Source: Nitriliruptoraceae bacterium
GTDB taxonomy: Bacteria > Actinomycetota > Nitriliruptoria > Nitriliruptorales > Nitriliruptoraceae
Direction: 5' to 3'
Assembly (NCBI GenBank): GCA_007125475.1
Contig: SLDB01000379.1
Span: forward strand, 1-11,451
DNA: 11,451 nt
Position numbers and translations under genes: made by a program. Every line of letters starts with the position of its first letter. The first letter of the stretch is position 1. The notes under the pieces were generated by a model. The model searched no databases, was not told the origin of the DNA, and worked only from the letters and a program-made list of their open reading frames with translations. Positions 5,590 through 11,451 of this stretch are shown here, in pieces.

Positions 5590-8070
5590 TCACAGCGCCC
5601 GGCGTTCGATGGCGTCATCGAGCTCCTCGGGGGACCACAGCACGTCGCGCGCCTTTGAGCCCTCGTTCGCCCCGACGACACCGAGCTCCTCGAGCTCATC
5701 CATCAGGCGCCCGGCACGGGCGAAGCCGATCCGCAGTTTCCGCTGCAACATGGACGTCGACCCCAGCCCACTGACGACGACCTGCTCGGCGGCGCGGCGC
5801 AGCAACGCCTCGTCGGAGGTGTCGTCACCGCTGCGGGCGGCATCGGTGCGTTCAGCGGCCTCCCCCACCTGGACCACCTCGTCGTGGAACTGCGGCTCCC
5901 GTTGGGCCCGGCAGTACTCCACGGCGGTGGTGATCTCGCCCTCGGTGACCCAGCACCCCTGCAGGCGTGAGGGCTTGCCCTGGCTCGCGGGGAGGAAGAG
6001 CATGTCCCCCTTGCCGACGAGCTTTTCCGCCCCGTTCATGTCGATGATGGTGCGTGAGTCGGTCTGCGAGGCCACCTGCAGCGCGAGTCGGGACGGGATG
6101 TTCGCCTTGATCAGCCCCGTGATGACGTCCACCGACGGCCGCTGGGTCGCGATGATCATGTGGATCCCGACGGCCCGGGCCATCTGGGCGATCCGGCAGA
6201 TCGCGTCCTCGACGTCGCGTGGGGCGACGAGCATCAGGTCGGCGAGCTCGTCGATCACCAGCAGGATGTAGGGCAGCGGCTGGGGCTCGATCGTCGTCGG
6301 GGCGCCGTCCTCGTCCGGCGGTCCGGGCCGCGACGGCAGCTCCCCGGCTGCGACGGCCTCGTTGTACCCGTCGATGTTGCGGTACCCGGCGGCCGCCAGC
6401 AGCTCGTAGCGCTGCTCCATCTCCTTGACACACCACTGCACGGCGTCGGCGGCACGGCGGGGGTCGGTGACCACCGGGGAGAGCAGGTGCGGTGCCCCCT
6501 GGTAGGCGTTGAGCTCGACCCGCTTCGGGTCGATGAGGATCATCCGCACCTCGTCGGGGCGGGCCCGCATGACGATCGAGTGGATCATGCCGTTCAGCGT
6601 CACGGACTTGCCCGACCCCGTGGCGCCGGAGACCAGCAGGTGCGGCATCGTCGCGAGGTTCACGATCGCGGGGTTGCCGGCGATGTCGACCCCCATCGCG
6701 ACCGTGAGCGGGTGCGGGTCCGACCGGGCCTCCTCGGAACGGAGGATGTCGCCGAGGGTGACCAGGTCACGCTGCCGGTTGGGGACCTCCACCCCGATCG
6801 CCGACTTCCCGGGGATCGGTGCGACGATGCGCACGTCCGGGGCGGCCAGCGCGTAGGCGATGTCGTCGCCCATGTTCGCGACCTTCTTGACCTGCACCCC
6901 GGGGCCGAGCTCGATCTCGAACCGTGTCACGGTCGGTCCGCGGGACCACCGTGCCACCGTCGCATCCACCCCGAACTGGTGGAACGTCTCCTGCAGCGCC
7001 GTGGTCTGGGCCTCGATGGTGCGTGCGGACTCCTTCTCCAGCGAGCGGCCACCGGCGAGCATCGACAGCGGCGGGAGCTGGTAGTCGTCCCAGTTCTGCA
7101 CCGGACGAACCTTGGCGGCCTTCCCGGAGGCGGAACGCACGGCACGGGGGGTCGCCGCGGTGGCGGCGGGCGCACCCTGATCTCCGGAGGCGGTGATCGC
7201 CCGCGTCACCTCTGCGGTCGGCTCGGCGTCGTCGGCAGGGGGTCCGTCCACCGGGAGTTCCTCGGCGGTGTTCGCCAGCGTCGCCCGTGACCGCGGCGGA
7301 TCGGCGGCCGCCTCGGCCGCCCGTCGCTGCAACTCGGCCCGGGCCTCGTCGACGTCGCCCCGGGCATCGTCGGGGTCGCTGGTGAACGCGTTGCGCAGCG
7401 ACGAGACGACCGCGCTGAACGGGGTCTTGGTCACCACCAGGGCGCCGAGGACGATCAACCCGGCGACGACCGCGCCGGCACCCCACACCGAAGCCGCCCA
7501 CACCAGCGGTGTCGCCAGGCCCCACCCGACGAGGCCGCCGGCGGTCCACAACGGACGGATCCCGTCGGCGGGCTGCGGGGCGCCGGCGACCAGGTGCAAC
7601 CCGGCGAGCACCCCGAGCCCGAGGATCACCACGCCAACCGCGATCCGGCCGATCTCGGTCTCCGACCGGGCGGCGACGGCGAGCCCGCCGAACCACACCA
7701 GCAACACGGGGGCGAGGTACCCGACGAGACCGAACAGGCCGAGGGTGACGGCCTCGAGGAAGTCGCCGACCGGGCCGGCCGCCCCGGCGTAGATCCCGAG
7801 ACCCGCCAGCACCCCGAGCAGGACCAACGCGATCCCGGCGACGTCCCGGCGACGCTCGCCGAGGTGCTCGCGGAACGCCGCCACCACCCGGTTGGGCGGG
7901 CGTGACCGGTCGCCGCCGGATCCGGAGCCCGAACCCTTCGAACCGGCCGTGGACTTCGCGGCGGAGCGCCCGCCCGACGCGCGTCTCGACGGCGTGGCGC
8001 CCCGACCGCGGGTGGGTCGGGTCTGGTCACCGCCGCGACGTCGTGGTCGCCGCGTGGAGGATGCGGCCAC
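5590..8070 (-). CDS. ftsK: DNA translocase FtsK/SpoIIIE
   Basis: The 826-residue product is a septal DNA pump that moves chromosome ends across the closing division site. A basic, Ser/Gly/Arg-rich N-terminus (1-60) is followed by a membrane part of about four helices (roughly 77-96, 105-131, 140-163, 179-213). A variable acidic/Ala linker (about 230-325) leads to the motor. The motor has Walker A GATGSGKS (482-489), Walker B ILLVIDELADL (about 602-612) and the conserved ATQRPSVDVITG. A C-terminal gamma winged helix (about 747-826, SMLQRKLRIGFARAGRLMDELEELGVVG) in relatives reads KOPS-type DNA polarity signs. GTG at 8070 is chosen because GAGGAG lies 7 nt upstream. The longer frame from 8121 lacks such a site and begins almost at the rnj stop. 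rnj ends 70 bp upstream on the same strand. Confidence 0.95.
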   Translation of the reverse strand: MAASSTRRPRRRGGDQTRPTRGRGATPSRRASGGRSAAKSTAGSKGSGSGSGGDRSRPPNRVVAAFREHLGERRRDVAGIALVLLGVLAGLGIYAGAAGPVGDFLEAVTLGLFGLVGYLAPVLLVWFGGLAVAARSETEIGRIAVGVVILGLGVLAGLHLVAGAPQPADGIRPLWTAGGLVGWGLATPLVWAASVWGAGAVVAGLIVLGALVVTKTPFSAVVSSLRNAFTSDPDDARGDVDEARAELQRRAAEAAADPPRSRATLANTAEELPVDGPPADDAEPTAEVTRAITASGDQGAPAATAATPRAVRSASGKAAKVRPVQNWDDYQLPPLSMLAGGRSLEKESARTIEAQTTALQETFHQFGVDATVARWSRGPTVTRFEIELGPGVQVKKVANMGDDIAYALAAPDVRIVAPIPGKSAIGVEVPNRQRDLVTLGDILRSEEARSDPHPLTVAMGVDIAGNPAIVNLATMPHLLVSGATGSGKSVTLNGMIHSIVMRARPDEVRMILIDPKRVELNAYQGAPHLLSPVVTDPRRAADAVQWCVKEMEQRYELLAAAGYRNIDGYNEAVAAGELPSRPGPPDEDGAPTTIEPQPLPYILLVIDELADLMLVAPRDVEDAICRIAQMARAVGIHMIIATQRPSVDVITGLIKANIPSRLALQVASQTDSRTIIDMNGAEKLVGKGDMLFLPASQGKPSRLQGCWVTEGEITTAVEYCRAQREPQFHDEVVQVGEAAERTDAARSGDDTSDEALLRRAAEQVVVSGLGSTSMLQRKLRIGFARAGRLMDELEELGVVGANEGSKARDVLWSPEELDDAIERRAL

Positions 8071-8077
8071 GATCAGG

Positions 8078-8083
8078 CTCCTC
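8078..8083 (-). promoter_or_regulatory. Ribosome binding site deciding the ftsK start
   Basis: On the minus strand GAGGAG stands 7 nt before the GTG at 8070. This selects that codon over the in-frame GTG at 8121, and shortens the protein by 17 residues. Confidence 0.75.
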
Positions 8084-8101
8084 GGGCGTGGGGTCGGTGC
8101 G

Positions 8102-8107
8102 AGGCTA
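8102..8107 (-). promoter_or_regulatory. Possible -10 element for ftsK
   Basis: TAGCCT (TANNNT type) on the minus strand would place a start of transcription about 25 nt before the ftsK GTG. No -35 hexamer is convincing at 16-18 nt. It is flanked upstream by the repeated ACCGGTG motif. ftsK could equally be read through from dapA-rnj. Confidence 0.25.
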
Positions 8108-8146
8108 CCGGTGACACACACCCGTGGAGCTACACCGGTGTCACAC
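8107..8146. repeat. Repeated symmetric motif in the rnj-ftsK gap
   Basis: ACCGGTGACACAC (8107-8119) and ACCGGTGTCACAC (8134-8146) are direct repeats with 12 of 13 bases equal, 27 bp apart. The same stretch holds the inverted pair GTGACAC (8111-8117)/GTGTCAC (8138-8144), and the 10-bp palindrome ACACCGGTGT at 8132-8141. It spans the rnj stop codon and the proposed ftsK promoter. It may be a tandem operator for ftsK, or a long-loop hairpin ending rnj transcripts. Which of these is right cannot be told from sequence. Confidence 0.55.
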
Positions 8147-9811
8147 GTCCTGGACGACGGGGAGGATGAACGGCCTCCGGCCGGTCTGCGACTTCCAGAA
8201 CCGCCCCAGCGCCTGCACCACGTGGCGCTGGACGACGGCGAGGTCCTCGAACTTCGCGGCGGGGAGGCCGTCGAGCTCGGAGATCACGGCCTTGCGGGCC
8301 TGCTCCAGGATGTCGTCGGCGTGCTCGGCGAACACCGCCCCCTTCTGGGTGATCACGACGTCACCGGCGAGCCGGAGGTGGTGGGTGTCGACGGTGACGA
8401 CCGCGATGCAGATCCCGTCCTCACCGATGCGACGTCGGTCCCGCAGCAGCGCCGGCCCGACGTCGTCGAGGAAGCCGTCGACGTAGACGTGGCTGGTGGG
8501 GACCCCGTCACCACGGCGGACGTGCCCGTCCTCGAGGACGACCGAGTCGCCGTCCTCGCAGACCTGCACGTGCTCGGGCAGGCACCCGGTCGCGGTGGCG
8601 AGCGCGGCGTGCGCCTTGAGGTGCCGGTGCTCGCCGTGCACCGGGACGACGTGCTCGGGCTCGACGATGTTGTGGAACAGCAGCAGCTCGTCGGCGCTGG
8701 CGTGCCCCGAGACGTGGACGTGCGCGGTGCCCTTGTGCACCACGGTGCAGCCACGGCGGGAGAGGTTGTTGATCGACCGGAACACGGCGTGCTCGTTCCC
8801 GGGGATGAGGCTGGAGGCGAGGATCACCAGGTCGCCCTCACCGACGTCGAGCCACCGGTGGTCACCGGCGCCCATCAACGACAGGGCGCTGAACGGCTCG
8901 CCCTGCGAACCGGTCGAGATCACGATGAGGTCCGAGCGCTCGTACCGGCCGACGTCACGGGGGTCGACGGCCTCGTCCGGGTCGAAGTCGAGGTACCCCA
9001 GCTCCGAGGCGATCGCCATGTTGCGGATCATCGAACGGCCGACGAACACCGGGCGGCGGCCGACCGCGGCGGCGGCGTCGAGGACCTGCTGGATGCGGTG
9101 GACGTGCGAGGCGAACGAGGCCACGACCACGAGCCCCTCGACCCCGGCGACGTGCTGCCGGATCGTCTCCCCGATGCTGCGCTCGGGCGGGACGTGACCG
9201 GGGGACTCCGCCCCGGTGGAGTCGACCAGCAGCAGGTCGACCCCTTCGTCCCCGAGGCGGGCGAAGTGCGCCAGGTCGGTGGGCCGCCCGTCCATCGGGC
9301 TCTGGTCGAGCTTGAAGTCCCCGGTGTGGACGACGAGCCCGTGCGGGGTGCGGAACGCGTACGCCACCCCGTCGGGGATCGAGTGGCTGACCTGCACCGC
9401 CTCGACGTCGAACACCCCCGGCTGCACGCGGTCGCCGGCGGCGAGCTCCCGGAACTCCGGCCGGGGCAGGTCGGGCCACTCCTCGAGGATCGCCTCGCAG
9501 AACGCGATCGTCAGCCGGGTGCCGTACACCGGTGGGGCGAACCCGAGGTCACGCAGCAGGTACGGCAACGCACCGATGTGGTCGAGGTGGCCGTGGGTGA
9601 GGAACACCGCGTCGATGTCGTCGCGCCGGTCGACGAGCCACCGCCAGTCGGGGAGGATGAGGTCCACCCCGGGGTGCTCGGCATCGGGGAACAGCACCCC
9701 GACGTCGACGACCGCGATCCGGCCGTCGATCTCGATCGAGGCCATGTTCCGCCCGATCTCTCCGAGGCCGCCGAGGAAGGCGATCTCGACGGGCGGGGTG
9801 GTCGTGGTCAT
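8141..9811 (-). CDS. rnj: Ribonuclease J
   Basis: The 556-residue product is a metallo-beta-lactamase-fold RNase of the beta-CASP group, the usual RNase J length. The metal-site motif HGHLDH is at 73-78. Further metal ligands are His143 (VSHSIPDGVAY) and Asp165 (VVHTGDFKLD). The beta-CASP part holds ASFASHVHR and the late motifs TAHVHVSGHAS and PVHGEHRHL. A C-terminal domain follows from about residue 450. RNase J acts as a 5'-3' exonuclease and endonuclease in mRNA decay and rRNA maturation in the cytosol. The ATG at 9811 has GAGG 7 nt upstream and overlaps the dapA stop as ATGA, so the two are co-translated. The dapA-rnj pairing is a familiar actinomycete arrangement. All catalytic residues are present. 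Confidence 0.96.
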   Translation of the reverse strand: MTTTTPPVEIAFLGGLGEIGRNMASIEIDGRIAVVDVGVLFPDAEHPGVDLILPDWRWLVDRRDDIDAVFLTHGHLDHIGALPYLLRDLGFAPPVYGTRLTIAFCEAILEEWPDLPRPEFRELAAGDRVQPGVFDVEAVQVSHSIPDGVAYAFRTPHGLVVHTGDFKLDQSPMDGRPTDLAHFARLGDEGVDLLLVDSTGAESPGHVPPERSIGETIRQHVAGVEGLVVVASFASHVHRIQQVLDAAAAVGRRPVFVGRSMIRNMAIASELGYLDFDPDEAVDPRDVGRYERSDLIVISTGSQGEPFSALSLMGAGDHRWLDVGEGDLVILASSLIPGNEHAVFRSINNLSRRGCTVVHKGTAHVHVSGHASADELLLFHNIVEPEHVVPVHGEHRHLKAHAALATATGCLPEHVQVCEDGDSVVLEDGHVRRGDGVPTSHVYVDGFLDDVGPALLRDRRRIGEDGICIAVVTVDTHHLRLAGDVVITQKGAVFAEHADDILEQARKAVISELDGLPAAKFEDLAVVQRHVVQALGRFWKSQTGRRPFILPVVQDV

Positions 9812-10809
9812 CGATCAGCCTCGATCGGCTCGAGCGCGGCGAGGAGGACGGAGACCGTCTCGCTCGTCGCGTCGGCCAGTGGTGGACGGACGGGACCGGC
9901 AGGCAGCCACCGGGCGCTCAACGCGCCCTTCAGCGGTGCCGGCGAGGACTCGCGGAACAGTGCCCGGTGCAGCGGCATGCACTGCAGGTGCAGCTCACGG
10001 GCACGGGCGGGATCGGTCGGGAACACCCGGATCATCTCGGCGATCTCGGGTCCGACCAGGTGGGCGGCGACCGAGATCACCCCGACCGCACCGACGGCGA
10101 GGAGGGGCAGGTTCATCTCGTCGGAGCCGGACCACTGCACGAACCCCCCGGGGGAACCAGCCGTCGCGAACGCCAGGTCGGAGGCCTTGCCCAGGTCACC
10201 GGTGGCGTCCTTCACCCCGACGATGTTCTCGATCGCGGCGAGCTCGGCGAGGGTGTCGACGGCGATCGCGCACCCGGTCCGCCCCGGGATGTCGTAGAGC
10301 ACCACCGGGAGCTCGGTCGCCTCCGCGGCGGTGGAGAAATGCTTGAGCAACCCGCGCTGGTCGGGGCGGTTGTAGTACGGGGTGACGACGAGGACCGCGT
10401 CGGCGCCCTCCTCGGAGGCCCGGCGGGTGGAGGTCACCGTCTTGACCGTGTCGTTCGTCCCGGTCCCCACCATCAGGGTGGCGCGGTCCCCGACGGCGTC
10501 CCGCACCGCCCGCAGCAGGTGCCAGGGCTCCTCGCCGCGGAGTGTGGGGGACTCGCCGGTGGTGCCGTTGACGAGGATCGTCTCGGTCCCGCTCTCCACG
10601 AGGTGGTCGGCGACCTGTTGTGCCCCGTCGAGGTCGAGCTCCCCCTCGGCGGTGAACGGCGTGATCATCGCGGTGACGACCCGTCCGATCCCCTCGGGCG
10701 GGGACGGCGGCTGGGCCAGGGCGTAGCGGGGCGTGCCGACACGGCCGCGGGGATCCGGCGGTGACGGCTCCGCCAGGACGTGCCCCGGCGTGACGGGCGA
10801 ACTCGACAT
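9808..10809 (-). CDS. dapA: 4-hydroxy-tetrahydrodipicolinate synthase
   Basis: A class I aldolase of the DHDPS/NAL family that condenses pyruvate with aspartate semialdehyde, the first committed step to diaminopimelate and lysine. The 333-residue product shows the pyruvate-binding NGTTGESPTL (Thr83, Thr84, Gly85, Glu86), the YYNRP tyrosines (145-146), YDIPGRTG (Tyr172, Arg177) and the Schiff-base lysine in GVKDATGD (Lys200). The ATG at 10809 is preferred because GGGAGGTGG precedes it by about 10 nt; the in-frame GTG at 10851 would add 14 residues upstream of that site. Even so, about 41 Pro-rich residues precede the GRVVTAMITPF start of the barrel, where most DapA proteins have only a few. 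The stop overlaps the rnj ATG. DapA supplies meso-DAP to peptidoglycan, which fits the envelope and division genes nearby. Confidence 0.95.
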   Translation of the reverse strand: MSSSPVTPGHVLAEPSPPDPRGRVGTPRYALAQPPSPPEGIGRVVTAMITPFTAEGELDLDGAQQVADHLVESGTETILVNGTTGESPTLRGEEPWHLLRAVRDAVGDRATLMVGTGTNDTVKTVTSTRRASEEGADAVLVVTPYYNRPDQRGLLKHFSTAAEATELPVVLYDIPGRTGCAIAVDTLAELAAIENIVGVKDATGDLGKASDLAFATAGSPGGFVQWSGSDEMNLPLLAVGAVGVISVAAHLVGPEIAEMIRVFPTDPARARELHLQCMPLHRALFRESSPAPLKGALSARWLPAGPVRPPLADATSETVSVLLAALEPIEADR

Positions 10810-10885
10810 CTGCCGCCCACCTCCCTGCGTGGCCAACCAGCCCCGTCTCACGGCAGCGAATCAGGGGCGCGCGCTGATGCCGCCG

Positions 10886-10891
10886 TATCCT
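10886..10891 (+). promoter_or_regulatory. Possible -10 element of the Dabb gene, overlapping the dapA -10
   Basis: TATCCT on the plus strand shares five of its six base pairs with the opposite-strand TAGGAT. Transcription would begin near 10898, about 50 nt before the ATG. A -35 match is not apparent. Confidence 0.35.
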
Positions 10892-10892
10892 A
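10887..10892 (-). promoter_or_regulatory. Probable -10 element of the dapA-rnj operon
   Basis: TAGGAT on the minus strand matches the actinomycete TANNNT consensus well. It would start transcription near 10880, leaving a leader of about 70 nt before dapA. No -35 of the TTGACA type is seen at the right distance. The leader contains small inverted repeats (ATCAG 10860-10864 with CTGAT 10874-10878). Confidence 0.4.
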
Positions 10893-10947
10893 ACCGTCGT
10901 CAGCCGTTTCGCGGGCCCTGTGCCCCCGTCCGCCACCCGGAGACCTC

Positions 10948-11247
10948 ATGATCTGGCACATCGTCCGCTTCGACTTCTCCGCGATCGACGCCGCGACCCG
11001 CGAGGAGCTGGAGGCGGCGCTCGCCGGCCTGACGGAGATGGACGTCGTCGAATGGCTCCGCGTCGGCCGGGACGTCGAGAACCCCGAGATCACCGGGTTG
11101 ATCACCGCGCTCGCCGACGAGGACGCCCTGGCGGCGTACCGGGTGCACCCGCAGCACACCCCCGTGGTCGCGCGGATCCGGGAGCTGGGCATCCCCACGG
11201 TCCGGTTGGATCTGCCCACCGAAGACGACCCTGCGACGTTGCCGTGA
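10948..11247 (+). CDS. Dabb-domain (dimeric alpha-beta barrel) small protein
   Basis: The 99-residue product begins MIWHIVRFDFS and continues to GLITALADEDALAAYRVHPQHTPVVARIRELG. This is the strand-helix-strand pattern of the Dabb or stress-responsive alpha-beta barrel family: an opening hydrophobic strand with a conserved His, and the late A-x-Y-x-x-H-P-x-H motif (about 83-90). Such proteins are usually small cytosolic homodimers. Some related barrels are enzymes or bind small hydrophobic ligands, but for most no function is known and none is inferred here. GGAG (10939-10942) lies 5 nt before the ATG. The gene diverges from dapA and runs convergently into a partial membrane-protein gene 9 nt beyond its stop. 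A link with lysine synthesis is not shown by the sequence. Confidence 0.85.
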   Translation: MIWHIVRFDFSAIDAATREELEAALAGLTEMDVVEWLRVGRDVENPEITGLITALADEDALAAYRVHPQHTPVVARIRELGIPTVRLDLPTEDDPATLP

Positions 11248-11259
11248 CGCCCCCCGTCA
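11245..11259. terminator. Short hairpin formed by two convergent stop codons
   Basis: TGACG (11245-11249) and CGTCA (11255-11259) form a 5-bp stem around a loop of five Cs. The left arm contains the TGA of the Dabb gene; the right arm contains the minus-strand TGA of the partial gene. The stem is short and lacks a T tract, so termination is only possible. A longer pairing, CCGTG (11242-11246) with CACGG (11271-11275), overlaps it. Confidence 0.25.
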
Positions 11260-11451
11260 ACCGCGCGGGCCACGGACTGCGGCGGTCGCCAGCACCCCGG
11301 TGACCGCGAACACCACCGCCTGCGACACCCCGTCGGCCGGCATCAGCGGGAGCCGCGGCAGCCACGCCGGCCCGTCGAGTGGCACCGTCGGCAGCACGAC
11401 CACCAGCAGGATCGCGGCCGCCACGGCCGGCACGAGCCGGTCCCGCCGCCC
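11257..11451 (-). CDS. C-terminal part of an unrecognised membrane protein, 5' end outside window
   Basis: Reading inward from the right edge on the minus strand there is an open frame of 64 codons ending in TGA at 11259-11257. The translation holds two hydrophobic segments, VPAVAAAILLVVVLPTVPL and SQAVVFAVTGVLATAAV, joined by a Pro-rich loop (GPAWLPRLPLMPADG), and ends in a short basic tail. Nearly every codon has G or C in the third place, as in the neighbouring genes, which supports coding. No family can be named from this fragment. It is convergent with the Dabb gene (9-nt gap), and its start lies beyond the window. Confidence 0.6.
   Translation of the reverse strand, partial: GRRDRLVPAVAAAILLVVVLPTVPLDGPAWLPRLPLMPADGVSQAVVFAVTGVLATAAVRGPRG

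Noticed and set aside
6160..7290. 376-codon plus-strand open frame opposite the ftsK motor
   Set aside because: It lies antisense to the Walker A/B motor region and shows no family features.
8071..8121. Longer ftsK from the GTG at 8121
   Set aside because: It lacks a ribosome binding site and would use the putative promoter and operator sequence as coding DNA. GAGGAG plus GTG at 8070 explains the start better.
7892..10297. 801-codon plus-strand open frame opposite rnj and dapA
   Set aside because: Same cause. It spans several unrelated minus-strand genes, and its translation has no recognisable domain.
10810..10851. Longer dapA from the GTG at 10851
   Set aside because: The good GGGAGGTGG site lies inside this stretch and points to the ATG at 10809.
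1..11451. Mobile elements, tRNA/rRNA genes, toxin-antitoxin, defence or biosynthetic genes
   Set aside because: None seen on either strand. Coding density, composition and gene order are those of an ordinary core chromosomal region.

Overview
The window is chromosomal DNA from a very GC-rich bacterium. Third codon positions are almost all G or C, several starts are GTG, and genes overlap tightly. The gene set points to a high-GC actinomycete (Actinomycetota): dapA, rnj, ftsK, a RodZ-like helix-turn-helix membrane protein, rimO, pgsA and cinA lie in a row on one strand. A related block (dapA/rnj, ftsK, pgsA, with recA nearby) is known from Streptomyces and Mycobacterium. The lineage cannot be fixed from this sequence; a deep-branching class such as Nitriliruptoria would fit, but that is a guess.

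Layout, read along the minus strand from right to left. A partial, unrecognised membrane protein (11451-11257) ends convergently against a small plus-strand Dabb-domain gene (10948-11247). The Dabb gene diverges from dapA across a short shared promoter region. dapA (10809-9808) overlaps rnj (9811-8141) by ATGA. After a 70-bp gap carrying a repeated symmetric motif comes ftsK (8070-5590). A convergent intergenic region with a strong 9-bp hairpin separates ftsK from a small plus-strand gene for a signal-peptide/one-TM protein (5201-5464). That gene diverges from the second minus-strand operon: rodZ-like (5011-4124), rimO (4127-2499), pgsA (2506-1775), cinA (1778-420) and thpR (423 to beyond base 1). 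All four junctions in this operon overlap by 4 or 8 nt.

Functionally this is housekeeping: lysine/DAP synthesis for peptidoglycan (dapA), RNA processing and decay (rnj), chromosome translocation at division (ftsK), cell-shape scaffold (rodZ-like), ribosomal protein S12 methylthiolation (rimO), phospholipid head-group synthesis (pgsA), NMN/nucleotide repair (cinA) and a 2H RNA phosphoesterase (thpR). I see no phage, transposon, CRISPR, toxin-antitoxin, defence or biosynthetic cluster. I did not find a previously undescribed system. The points worth a second look are small: an orphan membrane protein, a possible bidirectional promoter with overlapping -10 elements, a repeated palindromic motif before ftsK, a large insert in RimO, an Asp-rich linker built by 12-nt tandem repeats in the RodZ-like protein, and altered signature loops in CinA.
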